Below, piece after piece: positions 15,926-23,781 of a stretch of DNA of 35,082 nucleotides. The notes under the pieces are model-generated. The model worked only from the letters and a program-made list of their open reading frames with translations, did no database searches and was not told the origin of the DNA. The DNA lies in assembly GCF_006335145.1 (NCBI RefSeq), contig NZ_VDMN01000014.1, positions 1 to 35,082 on the forward strand, in the 5' to 3' direction. Every line of letters begins with the position of its first letter. The first letter of the stretch is position 1. A program made the translations under genes and the position numbers. The DNA comes from Aliirhizobium smilacinae (lineage in GTDB: Bacteria; Pseudomonadota; Alphaproteobacteria; Rhizobiales; Rhizobiaceae).

Positions 15926-16305
15926 TTCTTGTCGACACCTCAATCTGGATTGATCATTTTCGACATGGAGACGCAGAGCTGCGTAAAATCATCGAGGAGG
16001 ATCGGCTTCTCTGCCATCCCTTCGTTGTTGGCGAATTGGCTCTAGGTAGTTTGCGAGAACGGGATGCAATCCTATCGTTTCTCGCAGCTCAGCGAGAAAC
16101 AGTCATCGCAACCCATGTAGAGGTGATGACTGTGATTGAACGCCAATCGATATTCAGCATGGGGATTGGTTACACTGACGCACACCTATTGACTTCTACA
16201 CTCCTGGACCAGCGGTGCAGTTTGTGGACGAGAGATAAACGCCTAGCCACCACAGCACAAAAAGTCGGTGCGAAGGTTCATCTACCTGTCCAAATCCCTC
16301 ATTAG
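15922..16305 (+). CDS. vapC: Type II toxin, VapC family PIN-domain ribonuclease
   Basis: 127 residues of a PIN-domain nuclease. The first acidic residue is in ILVDTSIWIDHF (Asp4), a Glu in VGELALGSL near 39, and further acidic residues in GIGYTDAHLL near 91 and LWTRDKRL near 103. This is the usual four-acid magnesium site. It starts with GTG inside the vapB stop (GTGA). VapC toxins cleave specific tRNAs or rRNA; the target of this copy is unknown. The gene appears intact. Confidence 0.9.
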   Translation: MILVDTSIWIDHFRHGDAELRKIIEEDRLLCHPFVVGELALGSLRERDAILSFLAAQRETVIATHVEVMTVIERQSIFSMGIGYTDAHLLTSTLLDQRCSLWTRDKRLATTAQKVGAKVHLPVQIPH

Positions 16306-16341
16306 CGACGCAACGACGTGTTTTCCCACTTCACTGCGCTC

Positions 16342-16369
16342 TTGAACGGATACGAACGGGCGACCTGCA
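16342..16369 (-). repeat. tRNA 3'-half-like sequence, copy C
   Basis: TTGAACGGATACGAACGGGC with GACCTGCA next follows vapC by 36 bp and aligns with copy A (shared TTGA-CGGAT--GAAC and ACC/TGC). It lies in the 249-bp gap between vapC and the leftward esterase gene, where nothing else was recognised. Confidence 0.3.
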
Positions 16370-16554
16370 GTTCTCCGAGTACACATCGCGCTGAATATCC
16401 ATGCCATCTACCTCGAAGGCCAAGCGGAGGTTCAAGAACCACGGCCGCCGGCCGGACCGTCGCGTGCAAGCGGGAACTCGATTTGCGCCACCTGTCGGCG
16501 TGATGAAAACTTTCAGCGCATAATTGACCGGGAGCAAGCGCCGGTGTCCAAGCA

Positions 16555-17661
16555 TCACTTCTTTTCGAATGCTTTGGCCAGGTCGTTGACGGCAAAGTCC
16601 TGGGCACGCCGCGCGTCATCCAGAAAAGCATCCATCCCAAAGAACTCGTGCGTCACGCCTTCATTATTCATGTAGGTGGTAGCGACACCCGCTGCCTTCA
16701 GCTTTTCCGCCAGCATCACACCATCAGACATCAGCGGATCGATCTCTGCGGTAATGATCGTTGCCGGCGGAAGGCCCTTGAGATCGGCCTTGGTCGTCAG
16801 ATTGAGCATCGGGTTCATGGCATCTTCTGGCTTGGCGAGCACCTTGCCGACGAACCAGCCCATAGCGCCCTTGGACAGGGGCATGGCATTTTGATTGGCG
16901 ATGTAGGACGGCGTGTTCATGTCGGTCCCGGCTACCGGGTAGACGAGCAGCATGTGCACCGGCATCTGAACCTTCTGATCACGCGCCATGATCGCGACGT
17001 TGGCTGCCAGATTGCCGCCGGCGCTTTCGCCGGCCACGGCGACACGGGCTGGGTCACCGCCAAAACTTGCTGCCTTTTCCAGGGCCCATTTGTACGCTGC
17101 AAAGGAATCTTCATGGGCTGCCGGGAACTTGGCTTCCGGCGCATGACGATATTCGACGCTAACGACGATTGCCTTTGCCTTCGATGCCCAAGCGAGTGCC
17201 GAGGATCCGTAGGTATCAATATTGGCAATCACCCATCCGCCGCCATGGTAGTAGACGATGACCGGCAGCGGTCCGGAACCGGCATTCTCGGGCGTATAAA
17301 TACGGAACGGCTGCGTGCCGCCTTCGATTGGATAGGTCATGTCCTGCTTATTGACGGCTGGCATGGGGACCATTTTGCCCTCGTCCTTGAGGACAGCCTT
17401 GACCGCATCCGCCGGCGATGGCTGTTTGCGGGCTTCCTCGACGGTGCGCGACTCGATCGGCTTTGCGCCAAGTTCCTGCATTTTCTTGAGGACGAGCAAC
17501 ATGTCCTCCTTATCGGCGCGCTTCATCGTGCCGCTGTCCGGAGTTTCCGCCAGAGGATTGGGCTTCGGCTGTTCCTGCGCAAATGCAGCTGGCGCTGCGA
17601 AAAGCGCGGTGCTGGCGATCAGGTGAGCGGCAAGGATGGATATACGAACGGAGTTCTTCAT
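16555..17661 (-). CDS. Exported alpha/beta hydrolase, HSL-type esterase
   Basis: 368 residues. A Sec signal peptide (MKNSVRISILAAHLIASTAL, cleavage near AFAQ) precedes an alpha/beta-hydrolase-3 domain. The oxyanion-hole motif YYHGGGWV lies near residue 132 and the nucleophile elbow AGESAGGN near 203. The acid is probably Asp in EIDPLMSDG, and the His in VTHEFFGMD. This is the bacterial hormone-sensitive-lipase (family IV) layout, acting on short acyl esters in the periplasm; the true substrate is unknown. The ATG at 17661 is chosen at the signal peptide; the open frame extends upstream into the DUF4142 gene without meaning. It lies 35 bp downstream of the DUF4142 gene and is probably co-transcribed. 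Confidence 0.9.
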   Translation of the reverse strand: MKNSVRISILAAHLIASTALFAAPAAFAQEQPKPNPLAETPDSGTMKRADKEDMLLVLKKMQELGAKPIESRTVEEARKQPSPADAVKAVLKDEGKMVPMPAVNKQDMTYPIEGGTQPFRIYTPENAGSGPLPVIVYYHGGGWVIANIDTYGSSALAWASKAKAIVVSVEYRHAPEAKFPAAHEDSFAAYKWALEKAASFGGDPARVAVAGESAGGNLAANVAIMARDQKVQMPVHMLLVYPVAGTDMNTPSYIANQNAMPLSKGAMGWFVGKVLAKPEDAMNPMLNLTTKADLKGLPPATIITAEIDPLMSDGVMLAEKLKAAGVATTYMNNEGVTHEFFGMDAFLDDARRAQDFAVNDLAKAFEKK

Positions 17662-17696
17662 GTGAAAATCTTTCAAAGCTTTTGGGTGCGGGCGCG

Positions 17697-18262
17697 TTAA
17701 GCGTCGAGTTCTTTGGTGATGCGTTTGCAGATCGCGACATGTTCCTTGAACACCGCCAGCATCAGCATGCTCAGATGGCGGCCCTGAACCTCGGCAGGGT
17801 CTGTCACGCCCGTCGAATTGTGAACAAAGGCGTCGGCGAGATCGCGCAGGTACTCGTGATTTTCGAGCTGAAGGCCGATATAGGCTTTGTCGAAAGCCTT
17901 GCCCTTTCCTGCACACACCACCTTTTCGACCATGCCATGCGCGTCCGCATCCATGCCGGGGTCCTAGCGCCTGTGTCCTTTAGAACCATGTTGACGGTAA
18001 TGGCTTCACCCAGTTCGAAACCGGCGAACTCAAGCGCGTTCTTCTGGGTGGCTTTTTCCGAAGCGACCTGCGAGGTGGCGAGCGAGATTTCGGCGCGCCC
18101 GATGACGGTCGAATAGAACTGCGCGGCGGTTTTGACATCTGCAAACGACGCGATCGGCGTTGCCGCCATGGGGGTTTCAGCCAACACCGGACGCGTCTGC
18201 GAAAGAATAATGGGGGCTGCGCCAACAGCCACGAGGCCGGTCAGAATTGTACGGCTGTCCAT
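17697..18262 (-). pseudogene. DUF4142 exported protein, frameshifted
   Basis: The first frame gives a signal peptide (MDSRTILTGLVAVGAAPIIL) and the first half of a DUF4142 domain (FYSTVIGRAEISLATSQVA, FELGEAITVNMVLKDTG). The second half continues in another frame as PGMDADAHGMVEKV, KAFDKAYIGLQLENHEYL and a normal C-terminus ending ITKELDA. The switch falls at a run of four G on the plus strand (17958-17961); one extra base there would restore a continuous product. GGAG lies 8 nt before the ATG. DUF4142 proteins are ferritin-like, periplasmic and of unclear function. Either a real loss or a homopolymer sequencing error. Confidence 0.8.
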
Positions 18263-18682
18263 ATCAGTGCTCCGAATAGATTCAATGTCTGGACGCGGCT
18301 ATCCAGCAGCGAAACAGCTGTTTTTCAGTGAGATGAGGTTTGACAGGAATTGTCAGAGTGCTCGCCACCTAGACCGCATGCCGCTGTTTAAGTTCCATTT
18401 GATGAATAGCACACGCGATATGCTTTTCGGCTCCCCAGTCCCGCAGCATGAAGCCTTCAGGCACAGAGACAATGCAGAGACGGCCATATGCCTTATAGAT
18501 GGTTAGGAACTCATATCCCGGACAACGGACATGGGAGCTTTAAAAGTCGCGGTGAAGCCGTCGGGTAAGAAGCTCTTCTCGCCCCGGCCGGTTTCGGGCA
18601 CCTGCATTCAGAGTTGATCCAACGTCTCTCGCTCTATAGCGTGCCCTCGACAAACCGAATTGCACCAAAACAAGGACACGAT
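18263..18682. other. 420-bp intergenic region upstream of the cold-shock gene
   Basis: It carries the divergent promoters of the DUF4142 gene and the cold-shock gene. A long untranslated leader is usual for cold-shock mRNAs and could occupy much of it, but no specific element was identified. Open frames here lack family signs. Confidence 0.45.
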
Positions 18683-18886
18683 ATGCCAATAGGCACAGTG
18701 AAATTCTTCAATGACGACAAGGGATTTGGATTCATTACGTCAGAAAACGGCGGCCAGGATGTGTTTGTTCACGTCTCTGCCCTGCAGCTCGGTGGGTCCA
18801 TTCGCGAAGGCGACAAGGTGACGTTTGAGGTGGGCCAGGATCGTAAGACCGGAAAATCGAAGGCCGAGAACGTATCGGTTCTTTGA
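18683..18886 (+). CDS. cspA: Cold-shock domain protein, CspA family
   Basis: 67 residues forming a single cold-shock domain. RNA-binding motifs RNP1 (KGFGFI) and RNP2 (DVFVHV) are both intact, and the start MPIGTVKFFNDDKG is typical. The ATG at 18683 has AAGGA 8 nt upstream; an upstream start at 18614 would add an unrelated tail. It binds single-stranded RNA and DNA and is usually an RNA chaperone. A hairpin terminator follows. Stand-alone gene; which of several paralogues it is cannot be told. Confidence 0.95.
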   Translation: MPIGTVKFFNDDKGFGFITSENGGQDVFVHVSALQLGGSIREGDKVTFEVGQDRKTGKSKAENVSVL

Positions 18887-18901
18887 CGATCGGCAACGCA
18901 C

Positions 18902-18926
18902 AACGGCGGCCTTCAACTCCGCCGTT
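18902..18926 (+). terminator. Rho-independent terminator of the cold-shock gene
   Basis: Arms AACGGCGG and CCGCCGTT pair around a 9-nt loop, 15 bp after the stop codon, and are followed by TTCT on the plus strand. It also lies just beyond the 3' end of the leftward GST gene and could serve both. Confidence 0.65.
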
Positions 18927-18934
18927 TTCTCCCG

Positions 18935-19570
18935 TCAGTTGGCAAAACGATAAGTCCCGCCCTTTTCCAACGCTCTTCGATAGGCTGGCCGGGCATGAAT
19001 TCGATCGAGCCAGGCGATCGTCGCAGGGCGGGTCAAGTCAAGTCCTGCCCTCGACCGTGCGGCTTCGAGCGGGAAGCTCATCATGACATCGGCTGCCGAG
19101 AATTTCTCGCCCGCAAACCACTTTCTCGATATAAGCTCGGTCTCGATATAGTCCAAGTGAACGTCGAGCATCGGGCGAACCCTTCTGGCCGCCAGTTTTC
19201 CAAGGAGCGGAACCTTCGACGCTACCAGCAGGGAAAAAAGGACGGGCATCACCGAACCCTCAGCGTAGTGCAGAAATTGCCGGTACCGAAGCAGATCATC
19301 CTTACGAGCAGGGCCTAGCCTGCCTCCACATAGGTCGACGATATACTCGCAGATTGCGCCGGTCTCAACGAGAACGACGCGACGGCCCTTGGGGGCGAGA
19401 TGTTCGACAATCGGTGATTTGCCGAGAGGATGGATTCGCCTCAGCTCGTCTGGAGCGCTCATGTCCGGCCGGCGTTTGTAAAAACGGATCTCGTAGACGA
19501 GCCCGAGTTCCTCCAGCATCCAGAGGACACGCTGCGAGCGGCTGTTGTTGAGGTGGTGGACAATCAGCAT
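18935..19570 (-). CDS. Glutathione S-transferase family protein
   Basis: 211 residues. The N-terminal thioredoxin-like domain begins MLIVHHLNNSRSQRVLWMLE, with a candidate active-site Ser in NNSRSQR, the cis-Pro region HPLGKSPIVE and the glutathione-binding ETGAICEYI. The all-helical C-terminal domain spans about 90-211 (WFAGEKFSAADVMMSFPLE). The gene ends near the cold-shock terminator and is convergent with it. Family members conjugate or reduce electrophiles with glutathione; the substrate is unknown. A 59-residue gene lies 12 bp upstream on the same strand. Confidence 0.9.
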   Translation of the reverse strand: MLIVHHLNNSRSQRVLWMLEELGLVYEIRFYKRRPDMSAPDELRRIHPLGKSPIVEHLAPKGRRVVLVETGAICEYIVDLCGGRLGPARKDDLLRYRQFLHYAEGSVMPVLFSLLVASKVPLLGKLAARRVRPMLDVHLDYIETELISRKWFAGEKFSAADVMMSFPLEAARSRAGLDLTRPATIAWLDRIHARPAYRRALEKGGTYRFAN

Positions 19571-19582
19571 CTTATGTTACTC

Positions 19583-19762
19583 TCACGAAGCGCCCTGGTC
19601 GTTTTCCGTATCGAGGTCCTCTGGACGAATCCCTTCATCCCGAGGCGCCGTCGAGACTTTATCTTCTTTCGCCTGCTTCGCAGACCCGGCGACACCGCCG
19701 GAGTGATCGGCTGACCGAGTTTTCGGCAGGTCGTGGCTTGTCTCACCATTCTTGTCTGTCAT
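19583..19762 (-). CDS. Small hydrophilic protein, 59 residues, unrecognised
   Basis: An open frame starting MTDKNGETSHDLPKTRS and ending DLDTENDQGAS has a strong ribosome site (GGAGG, 6 nt before the ATG). It stops 12 bp upstream of the GST start on the same strand. The product is rich in Asp, Glu, Lys and Ser, with no membrane segment, and looks disordered. Short proteins of this style are common in rhizobia. No function can be assigned; coupling to the GST gene is likely. Confidence 0.6.
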   Translation of the reverse strand: MTDKNGETSHDLPKTRSADHSGGVAGSAKQAKEDKVSTAPRDEGIRPEDLDTENDQGAS

Positions 19763-19825
19763 CTGATGCCTCCACAGCTACGCCGCCATAACCAGCGACC
19801 AATGAGCGGGAGTAACGGGGCATAG

Positions 19826-20317
19826 GACTCAACGTTCCCATCCGCGTCGCGCTTCCAGACTGTGGTTGCAGCACTGGCAAGCGCGCAGGATATCCTGACA
19901 GCCGCAGACGGCTCCGTGGCCGATTTCGTCGACGTGATTGCCAGTGCGTTGGCACCGCACGACGGAGGTCTCGGCCGCATTATAATGGGCGGACCGTCGC
20001 GCCTCCTGGCTGCATCCCTGGCTTTGGGTCTGTCTTTCGCGCTTCACGAGCTTGCGACAAGCGCTGCAAAATATCGTGCCTTGTCAGGCGACAGCGGGAA
20101 TGTCGGCATCGAATGGACCGTATCGCCGGAGGTCGCGTTCATTCTCGAATGGATAGAGAGTGGTGGACCGGCGGTTGCTACGCCCTCTGGCACGGGTTTT
20201 AGGTCGAAACTGATCAAGAAGATCGTTGCGTCTTATTTCCAGGGTGCCGCGAACTTGGAGTTTCATGCAGAAGGCGTTCGGTTTCGCCTTGAAGCCAAGC
20301 TATCCGAAATGGTGTGA
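19826..20317 (+). pseudogene. HWE-family sensor histidine kinase, N-terminally truncated
   Basis: Only the ATP-binding half is present. The N-box reads LSFALHELATSAAKYRALSG, then LEWIESGGPAV and a GFRSKLIKKIV loop follow, and the C-terminus is normal. Upstream, RFQTVVAALASAQDIL matches the tail of the dimerisation domain, but the H-box with the phosphorylated His is missing; an in-frame TAG stands at 19823-19825. No good start or ribosome site exists. Without the His box it cannot autophosphorylate. It is probably the remnant left by a deletion whose edge lies near 19.8 kb, beside the small gene on the other strand. Confidence 0.75.
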
Positions 20318-20344
20318 TTGCGCTTGGTCCGAACGCATTTCACC

Positions 20345-20372
20345 TTGAGGGGCATCGAACCTTCGAGCTAAC
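20345..20372 (-). repeat. tRNA 3'-half-like sequence, weaker copy D
   Basis: CTTGAGGGGCATCGAACCTT resembles copies A-C (shared TTGAG and ATCGAACCT) but lacks the following GACC. It lies after the truncated kinase, in a 279-bp gap up to the DUF1236 gene where I recognise nothing else. It may be a chance match. Confidence 0.2.
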
Positions 20373-20596
20373 TAGGCGGCAACCCGTTCAACTTAGACAG
20401 ATGGTCAGGGAAACAAGGCCGGGGCGAGACCGCACCGACCATCCTGATTATCGCTTAATCACCCCTGCCAGCACATCGGTGGTCAGAAGCTGGAAAGCGA
20501 CACGTCGTCGCAAGATGCACCTGTTGAGCGGTCTTCAGCGATGGTTTCTGCCCAAAGCCAGGCAGCGGCCGGGCCAAAGCCCGCCATCCTGTCAAA

Positions 20597-20992
20597 TCAC
20601 TCGATAACCTGCACGACCCGGCGGGACGAAGGTTCGACGATGACGCGCTGTTGGTTCACAACAGCGTAGCCATATTTCGGATCCTCCGGAATCTGCTGCA
20701 CGACAACTGTCTGTGGGAGAGGTTCGCCGACAACAACTCTTTCCTGCACGACCACGCGTTCGACCGGCGCCGGGGCCTGGCGGACGTAGGTAACGACGCG
20801 CTCCGGCGGAGGATCCATTGCGGTGCCAGCAATAGCGCCGACGACGCCGCCAACGGCAGCTCCGATTGGTCCGCCAACCACAGCACCAGTCACCGCACCG
20901 CCGGCAGCACCGGTTACGGTCGAGTTCTGAGCGAAAGCCGTACCTGCGGCAAGAACGGCCGCCACAACGAGCACAAGACGTTTAACTGACAT
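20597..20992 (-). CDS. DUF1236-type periplasmic protein with glycine-zipper segment
   Basis: 131 residues. A Sec signal peptide (MSVKRLVLVVAAVLAAGTAF, cleavage near AFAQ) is followed by a glycine-zipper stretch at about 25-57 (GGAVTGAVVGGPIGAAVGG). Then comes a valine- and proline-rich part, and a C-terminal DUF1236-like end with YGYAVVNQQRVIVEP. AGGGAGAG lies about 6 nt before the ATG. Such proteins are abundant in rhizobia and sit in the envelope; their role is unknown. Stand-alone gene. Confidence 0.85.
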   Translation of the reverse strand: MSVKRLVLVVAAVLAAGTAFAQNSTVTGAAGGAVTGAVVGGPIGAAVGGVVGAIAGTAMDPPPERVVTYVRQAPAPVERVVVQERVVVGEPLPQTVVVQQIPEDPKYGYAVVNQQRVIVEPSSRRVVQVIE

Positions 20993-21214
20993 AAATCTCT
21001 CCCTTGGCGCTTAAAGCGCGCTCAACAACGCGGCTCCGACAAGTCAGTTCCGGTACCGCTCAAATGGGAGCTGCGTTTCCCATGAGCGGGAGGTTGTGGT
21101 GTCGACCCCGATCCGCACGGTCATATGTGGCGGGAAACACGGGGAACCGGATGAGGCTCGGAGCATTAGAGCTCCATTCTGCAATACTCTTATTCCTGGA
21201 AGTTGAGGCATTGA

Positions 21215-21502
21215 ATGACAGCACCCCCGTCCTTCATCGACTTCGTAGAGGAGGTCGTCGACAGCCTGCGCGATATCACGCCTCGGCCTAGCGTCGAGCT
21301 TGGCGTCCTGCATGGATTTTGCCTTGATGCGGCCCAAGAAAAACGAAAAAAATTCGTTGATTTCCTAACGAGCCCCGGCGGGCTCACCGCGCTGTCTGCT
21401 GCCCTTGGGCAGATGCCCGACAAGGTGCTTCAGGCCGATATTGAGGGAAAGGCCTGGAAATTCGTCCGTGAGCGTTCACCGGGCGAGCCTGGAGAAGGCT
21501 AG
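21215..21502 (+). CDS. Hypothetical protein, 95 residues
   Basis: Starts MTAPPSFIDFVEEVVDSLRD with GAGG 8 nt before the ATG. The product is mixed helical with no signal peptide or membrane segment. No family is recognised. It overlaps the next candidate frame by 35 bp. Amino-acid composition is protein-like, but function is unknown. Confidence 0.5.
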   Translation: MTAPPSFIDFVEEVVDSLRDITPRPSVELGVLHGFCLDAAQEKRKKFVDFLTSPGGLTALSAALGQMPDKVLQADIEGKAWKFVRERSPGEPGEG

Positions 21503-21746
21503 CGAAACCATTTTTCAGCGCGGCAATCAACTCGTGCTCGTGACGGGTGCCGTCCTGAAAGAGGCGCATCAACCGCTTGCCGAGGACGATGTCGCCGTAC
21601 TGTTCATGACCAACGATCCCGGCGCGCTGTATCGCGGCTTTCAAGATGCGCTGCGTGTGATGAGAAAGCCGGTCATGGACCCGGAACTGGTTGAACCAAT
21701 CCAATATGTGGCGGATCGCGGAAAGTCCGAGCTGCAAGATCACTGA
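21468..21746 (+). CDS. Possible hypothetical protein, 92 residues, GTG start
   Basis: The frame from GTG 21468 reads ASLEKASETIFQRGNQLVL and DDVAVLFMTNDPGALYRGF, which looks like a genuine protein. There is no clear ribosome site, and it overlaps the end of the preceding hypothetical gene. It could be translated by coupling, or be the displaced second half of a frameshifted gene. A longer frame on the opposite strand (21384-21962) is less protein-like. Confidence 0.35.
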   Translation: MSVHRASLEKASETIFQRGNQLVLVTGAVLKEAHQPLAEDDVAVLFMTNDPGALYRGFQDALRVMRKPVMDPELVEPIQYVADRGKSELQDH

Positions 21747-21834
21747 TCCAGTTGGAAGACAAGACTGTCCCAACAAGGTAGAAGCAAAGCCGATGCCCGC
21801 CGGAACAAGTCGAGGTCTGGCGGGTTCAGCGTCC

Positions 21835-22814
21835 ATGAAAAAGCACAGTCTCGCCGCCCTCGCCTTTGCCCTCAGCAGCACAGTAGCTTGCGGCAGGATA
21901 TCACTGCCGACATGATCAATTTGGCTACTTTGTAGGCGATATCTGCCGAGCGCCCGGCTCAAGCCCCCACGGATCCCGATCCCGCGATCATTCGGCTTCA
22001 GGTACTGCTCGACCGGGCCGGGTCTTCACCAGGGGTGATTGACGGCTTCTATGGCGATAATGTCAGCAAGGCGATCGCAGGCGTCGAGGCGATGAGCGGT
22101 CTACTGGTCGAAGGTCAGCTCTATCCCGAAGTCGTTGCCCGCATTGAGCATGGCCAGCCTCTCGTCGGGAGCTATGAGATCACCGCAGACGACGGCAAGG
22201 ACATTTTGAAATCCATTCCTGCAGATTACACCGAGCAGGCCTCCATGGAACATCTTGGTTTTACCAGTGTGGCCGAAAAGCTGTCGGAACGCTTCCACAT
22301 GGATGTTGATCTGTTGAAGACACTCAATCCAGGGTCTCAGTTTGTTGCAGGTGATACCATTTTCGTCTCGGCGCCAGATCTTCCCCGCGAAGGTAAGGTG
22401 AAGCGTATCGAAGCCCATGTCAGATCAGGACAAGTCTTCGCCTATGACGAGGCTGACAAGATTATCGCTGTTTACCCGGCGACGATCGGCAGCGTTGACA
22501 ACCCATCGCCCTCGGGCAGCCACAAGGTCAACGGCGTCTCACGGATGTCGAAGTATACCTACAACCCGAAGGTCAATTTCCAGCAGGGGCAGAACAAGAA
22601 AATCCTCAGCCTGCCAAGCGGACCGAACAATCCGGTCGGCACCGTCTGGATCGACCTTTCCGAGCCGACTTATGGCATTCATGGTACGCCGGAGCCCAAC
22701 AAGATCGACAACGCCCGATCACATGGTTGCATCCGCCTCGCGAATTGGGATGTGGAAGAGCTGGCCGCCATGGTGAAGCCTGGCGTCATGGTCGATATTG
22801 TGCCGCAGGAATGA
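21835..22814 (+). pseudogene. L,D-transpeptidase (YkuD) with disrupted 5' end
   Basis: The catalytic part is intact. A peptidoglycan-binding-like segment (IIRLQVLLDRAG, IDGFYGDNVSKAI) precedes a YkuD domain with HGTPEPNKI and the active-site Cys in SHGCIRLANW. The family cross-links peptidoglycan stems through 3-3 bonds. A matching signal peptide (MKKHSLAALAFALSSTVACG, ATG at 21835) lies upstream but in a different frame. In the main frame DITADMIN (from 21897) is cut by TAG at 21933-21935. So at least one frameshift and one stop separate the export signal from the enzyme. An internal GTG at 22035 could give only an unexported fragment. Confidence 0.75.
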
Positions 22815-23252
22815 TGCTCAGGTATCGCCCAGAAGGAACCCCCGCGGTAAATCGCGAATTATCGGACAACGAAAAGTATTGCACACCTCAGTTGTCCGAA
22901 GCCATTCTGAGTGCAGACTTCGATGTAGAAAGCCATGACGGGCCTCCTGCGAAGCAACGACGCTGGGAATAGTTTCAAGGCAGAAACGGCTCGAGCGGCA
23001 ACGTCGCTCCTCGAGTAACCTGACGAATCCATCGCCGGGATTGGACGGTAGTTTCCAGATAAGGACGGGGTGAAAAGCGTGTCGGAAAAACAAGCTTGCT
23101 GCCACGTTTCCAAAGCCGATCGCTTGAAGGTTATCAGCACCCTAGCGGCCGCGCAGCGACAACTGTTGCTTTTTAGAATGATTCCACGTTACTCAATGCA
23201 CGACCACGACCCAATTATGCGGTTGAATCCGATAATATATCCGGAGCAATAA
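22815..23252. other. 438-bp region without a supported gene
   Basis: Between the transpeptidase and a small gene. A leftward frame of about 95 codons (22818-23105) overlaps other frames and has no family motif or ribosome site. No hairpin with T-run or RNA gene was recognised. Confidence 0.4.
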
Positions 23253-23432
23253 ATGATCGATGATCAGCTACAAACTGACCGGGTACAACAGGCGCTGAAC
23301 CAAGCCGCTGAAAAGAAGCGGGATAAGCTGGCCAGCCGCGGCAAAGGCCGGAGATCTCGGTCTTCCGAGAACCAGGCCATCGGCCGAAAGGCGAAGGTTG
23401 TTCGTAAGAGCTCCGAGGACAGCGATCTGTAG
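23253..23432 (+). CDS. Small basic protein, 59 residues, unrecognised
   Basis: MIDDQLQTDRVQQALNQAAE begins a 59-residue frame ending KSSEDSDL. GGAG lies 7 nt before the ATG, and the codon use is like that of the surrounding genes. The middle is strongly basic (KKRDKLASRGKGRRSRS), which suggests nucleic-acid or membrane-surface binding, but no family is recognised. Confidence 0.5.
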   Translation: MIDDQLQTDRVQQALNQAAEKKRDKLASRGKGRRSRSSENQAIGRKAKVVRKSSEDSDL

Positions 23433-23490
23433 ATTTACAGCTAGGGTTTTGATGGGAACCGATCCGTCCCACCCCGCGCGAACGCAGTCA

Positions 23491-23781
23491 TCAGCTTAGC
23501 GGCAGATTTTCTGGCCATTCCTGCGCGCCATGAAGTACGCGAAGAATTCAAACTGTCGCCTCGGTGGCGTAGGCGGCAACATAGGGCGTGCCATTGATGA
23601 CGAGTTCGCGCGTCCCGGCAATTCGACCCGCGCGCCCACTGTCAGGAAAATCGAGCAAGCGACGGGCAGCAGCAGCTATCCGTTCATCGATCAGGACGGC
23701 TGCTGCGGGATTTTCTGCCTCGATGTATGTGAAGATGGCGTCACGATCCGACAACGCAAATGCAGACCAAGTAAGTTTCAC
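23491..23781 (-). pseudogene. ParE-family toxin with premature stop
   Basis: The frame begins MKLTWSAFALSDRDAIFTYIEAE and follows the ParE/RelE pattern through GTRELVINGTPYVAAY. It meets a TGA at 23550-23548 (codon 78). After the stop the same frame continues with ILRVLHGAQEWPENLPLS, the normal ParE C-terminus, to a stop at 23491. Family proteins have Arg at the stop position, so a CGA to TGA change explains it. The truncated product lacks the last strand bearing catalytic residues and is probably inactive. Its start overlaps the antitoxin stop by 4 nt. Confidence 0.8.

Noticed and set aside
14821..16369. Complete tRNA genes or integron attC sites around the toxin-antitoxin modules
   Set aside because: Only T-arm-like fragments are seen; no cloverleaf, no integrase gene and no attC core pair could be found by eye.
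21384..21962. Leftward 192-codon open frame
   Set aside because: Overlaps two more protein-like rightward frames and the transpeptidase signal peptide; no ribosome site or motif.
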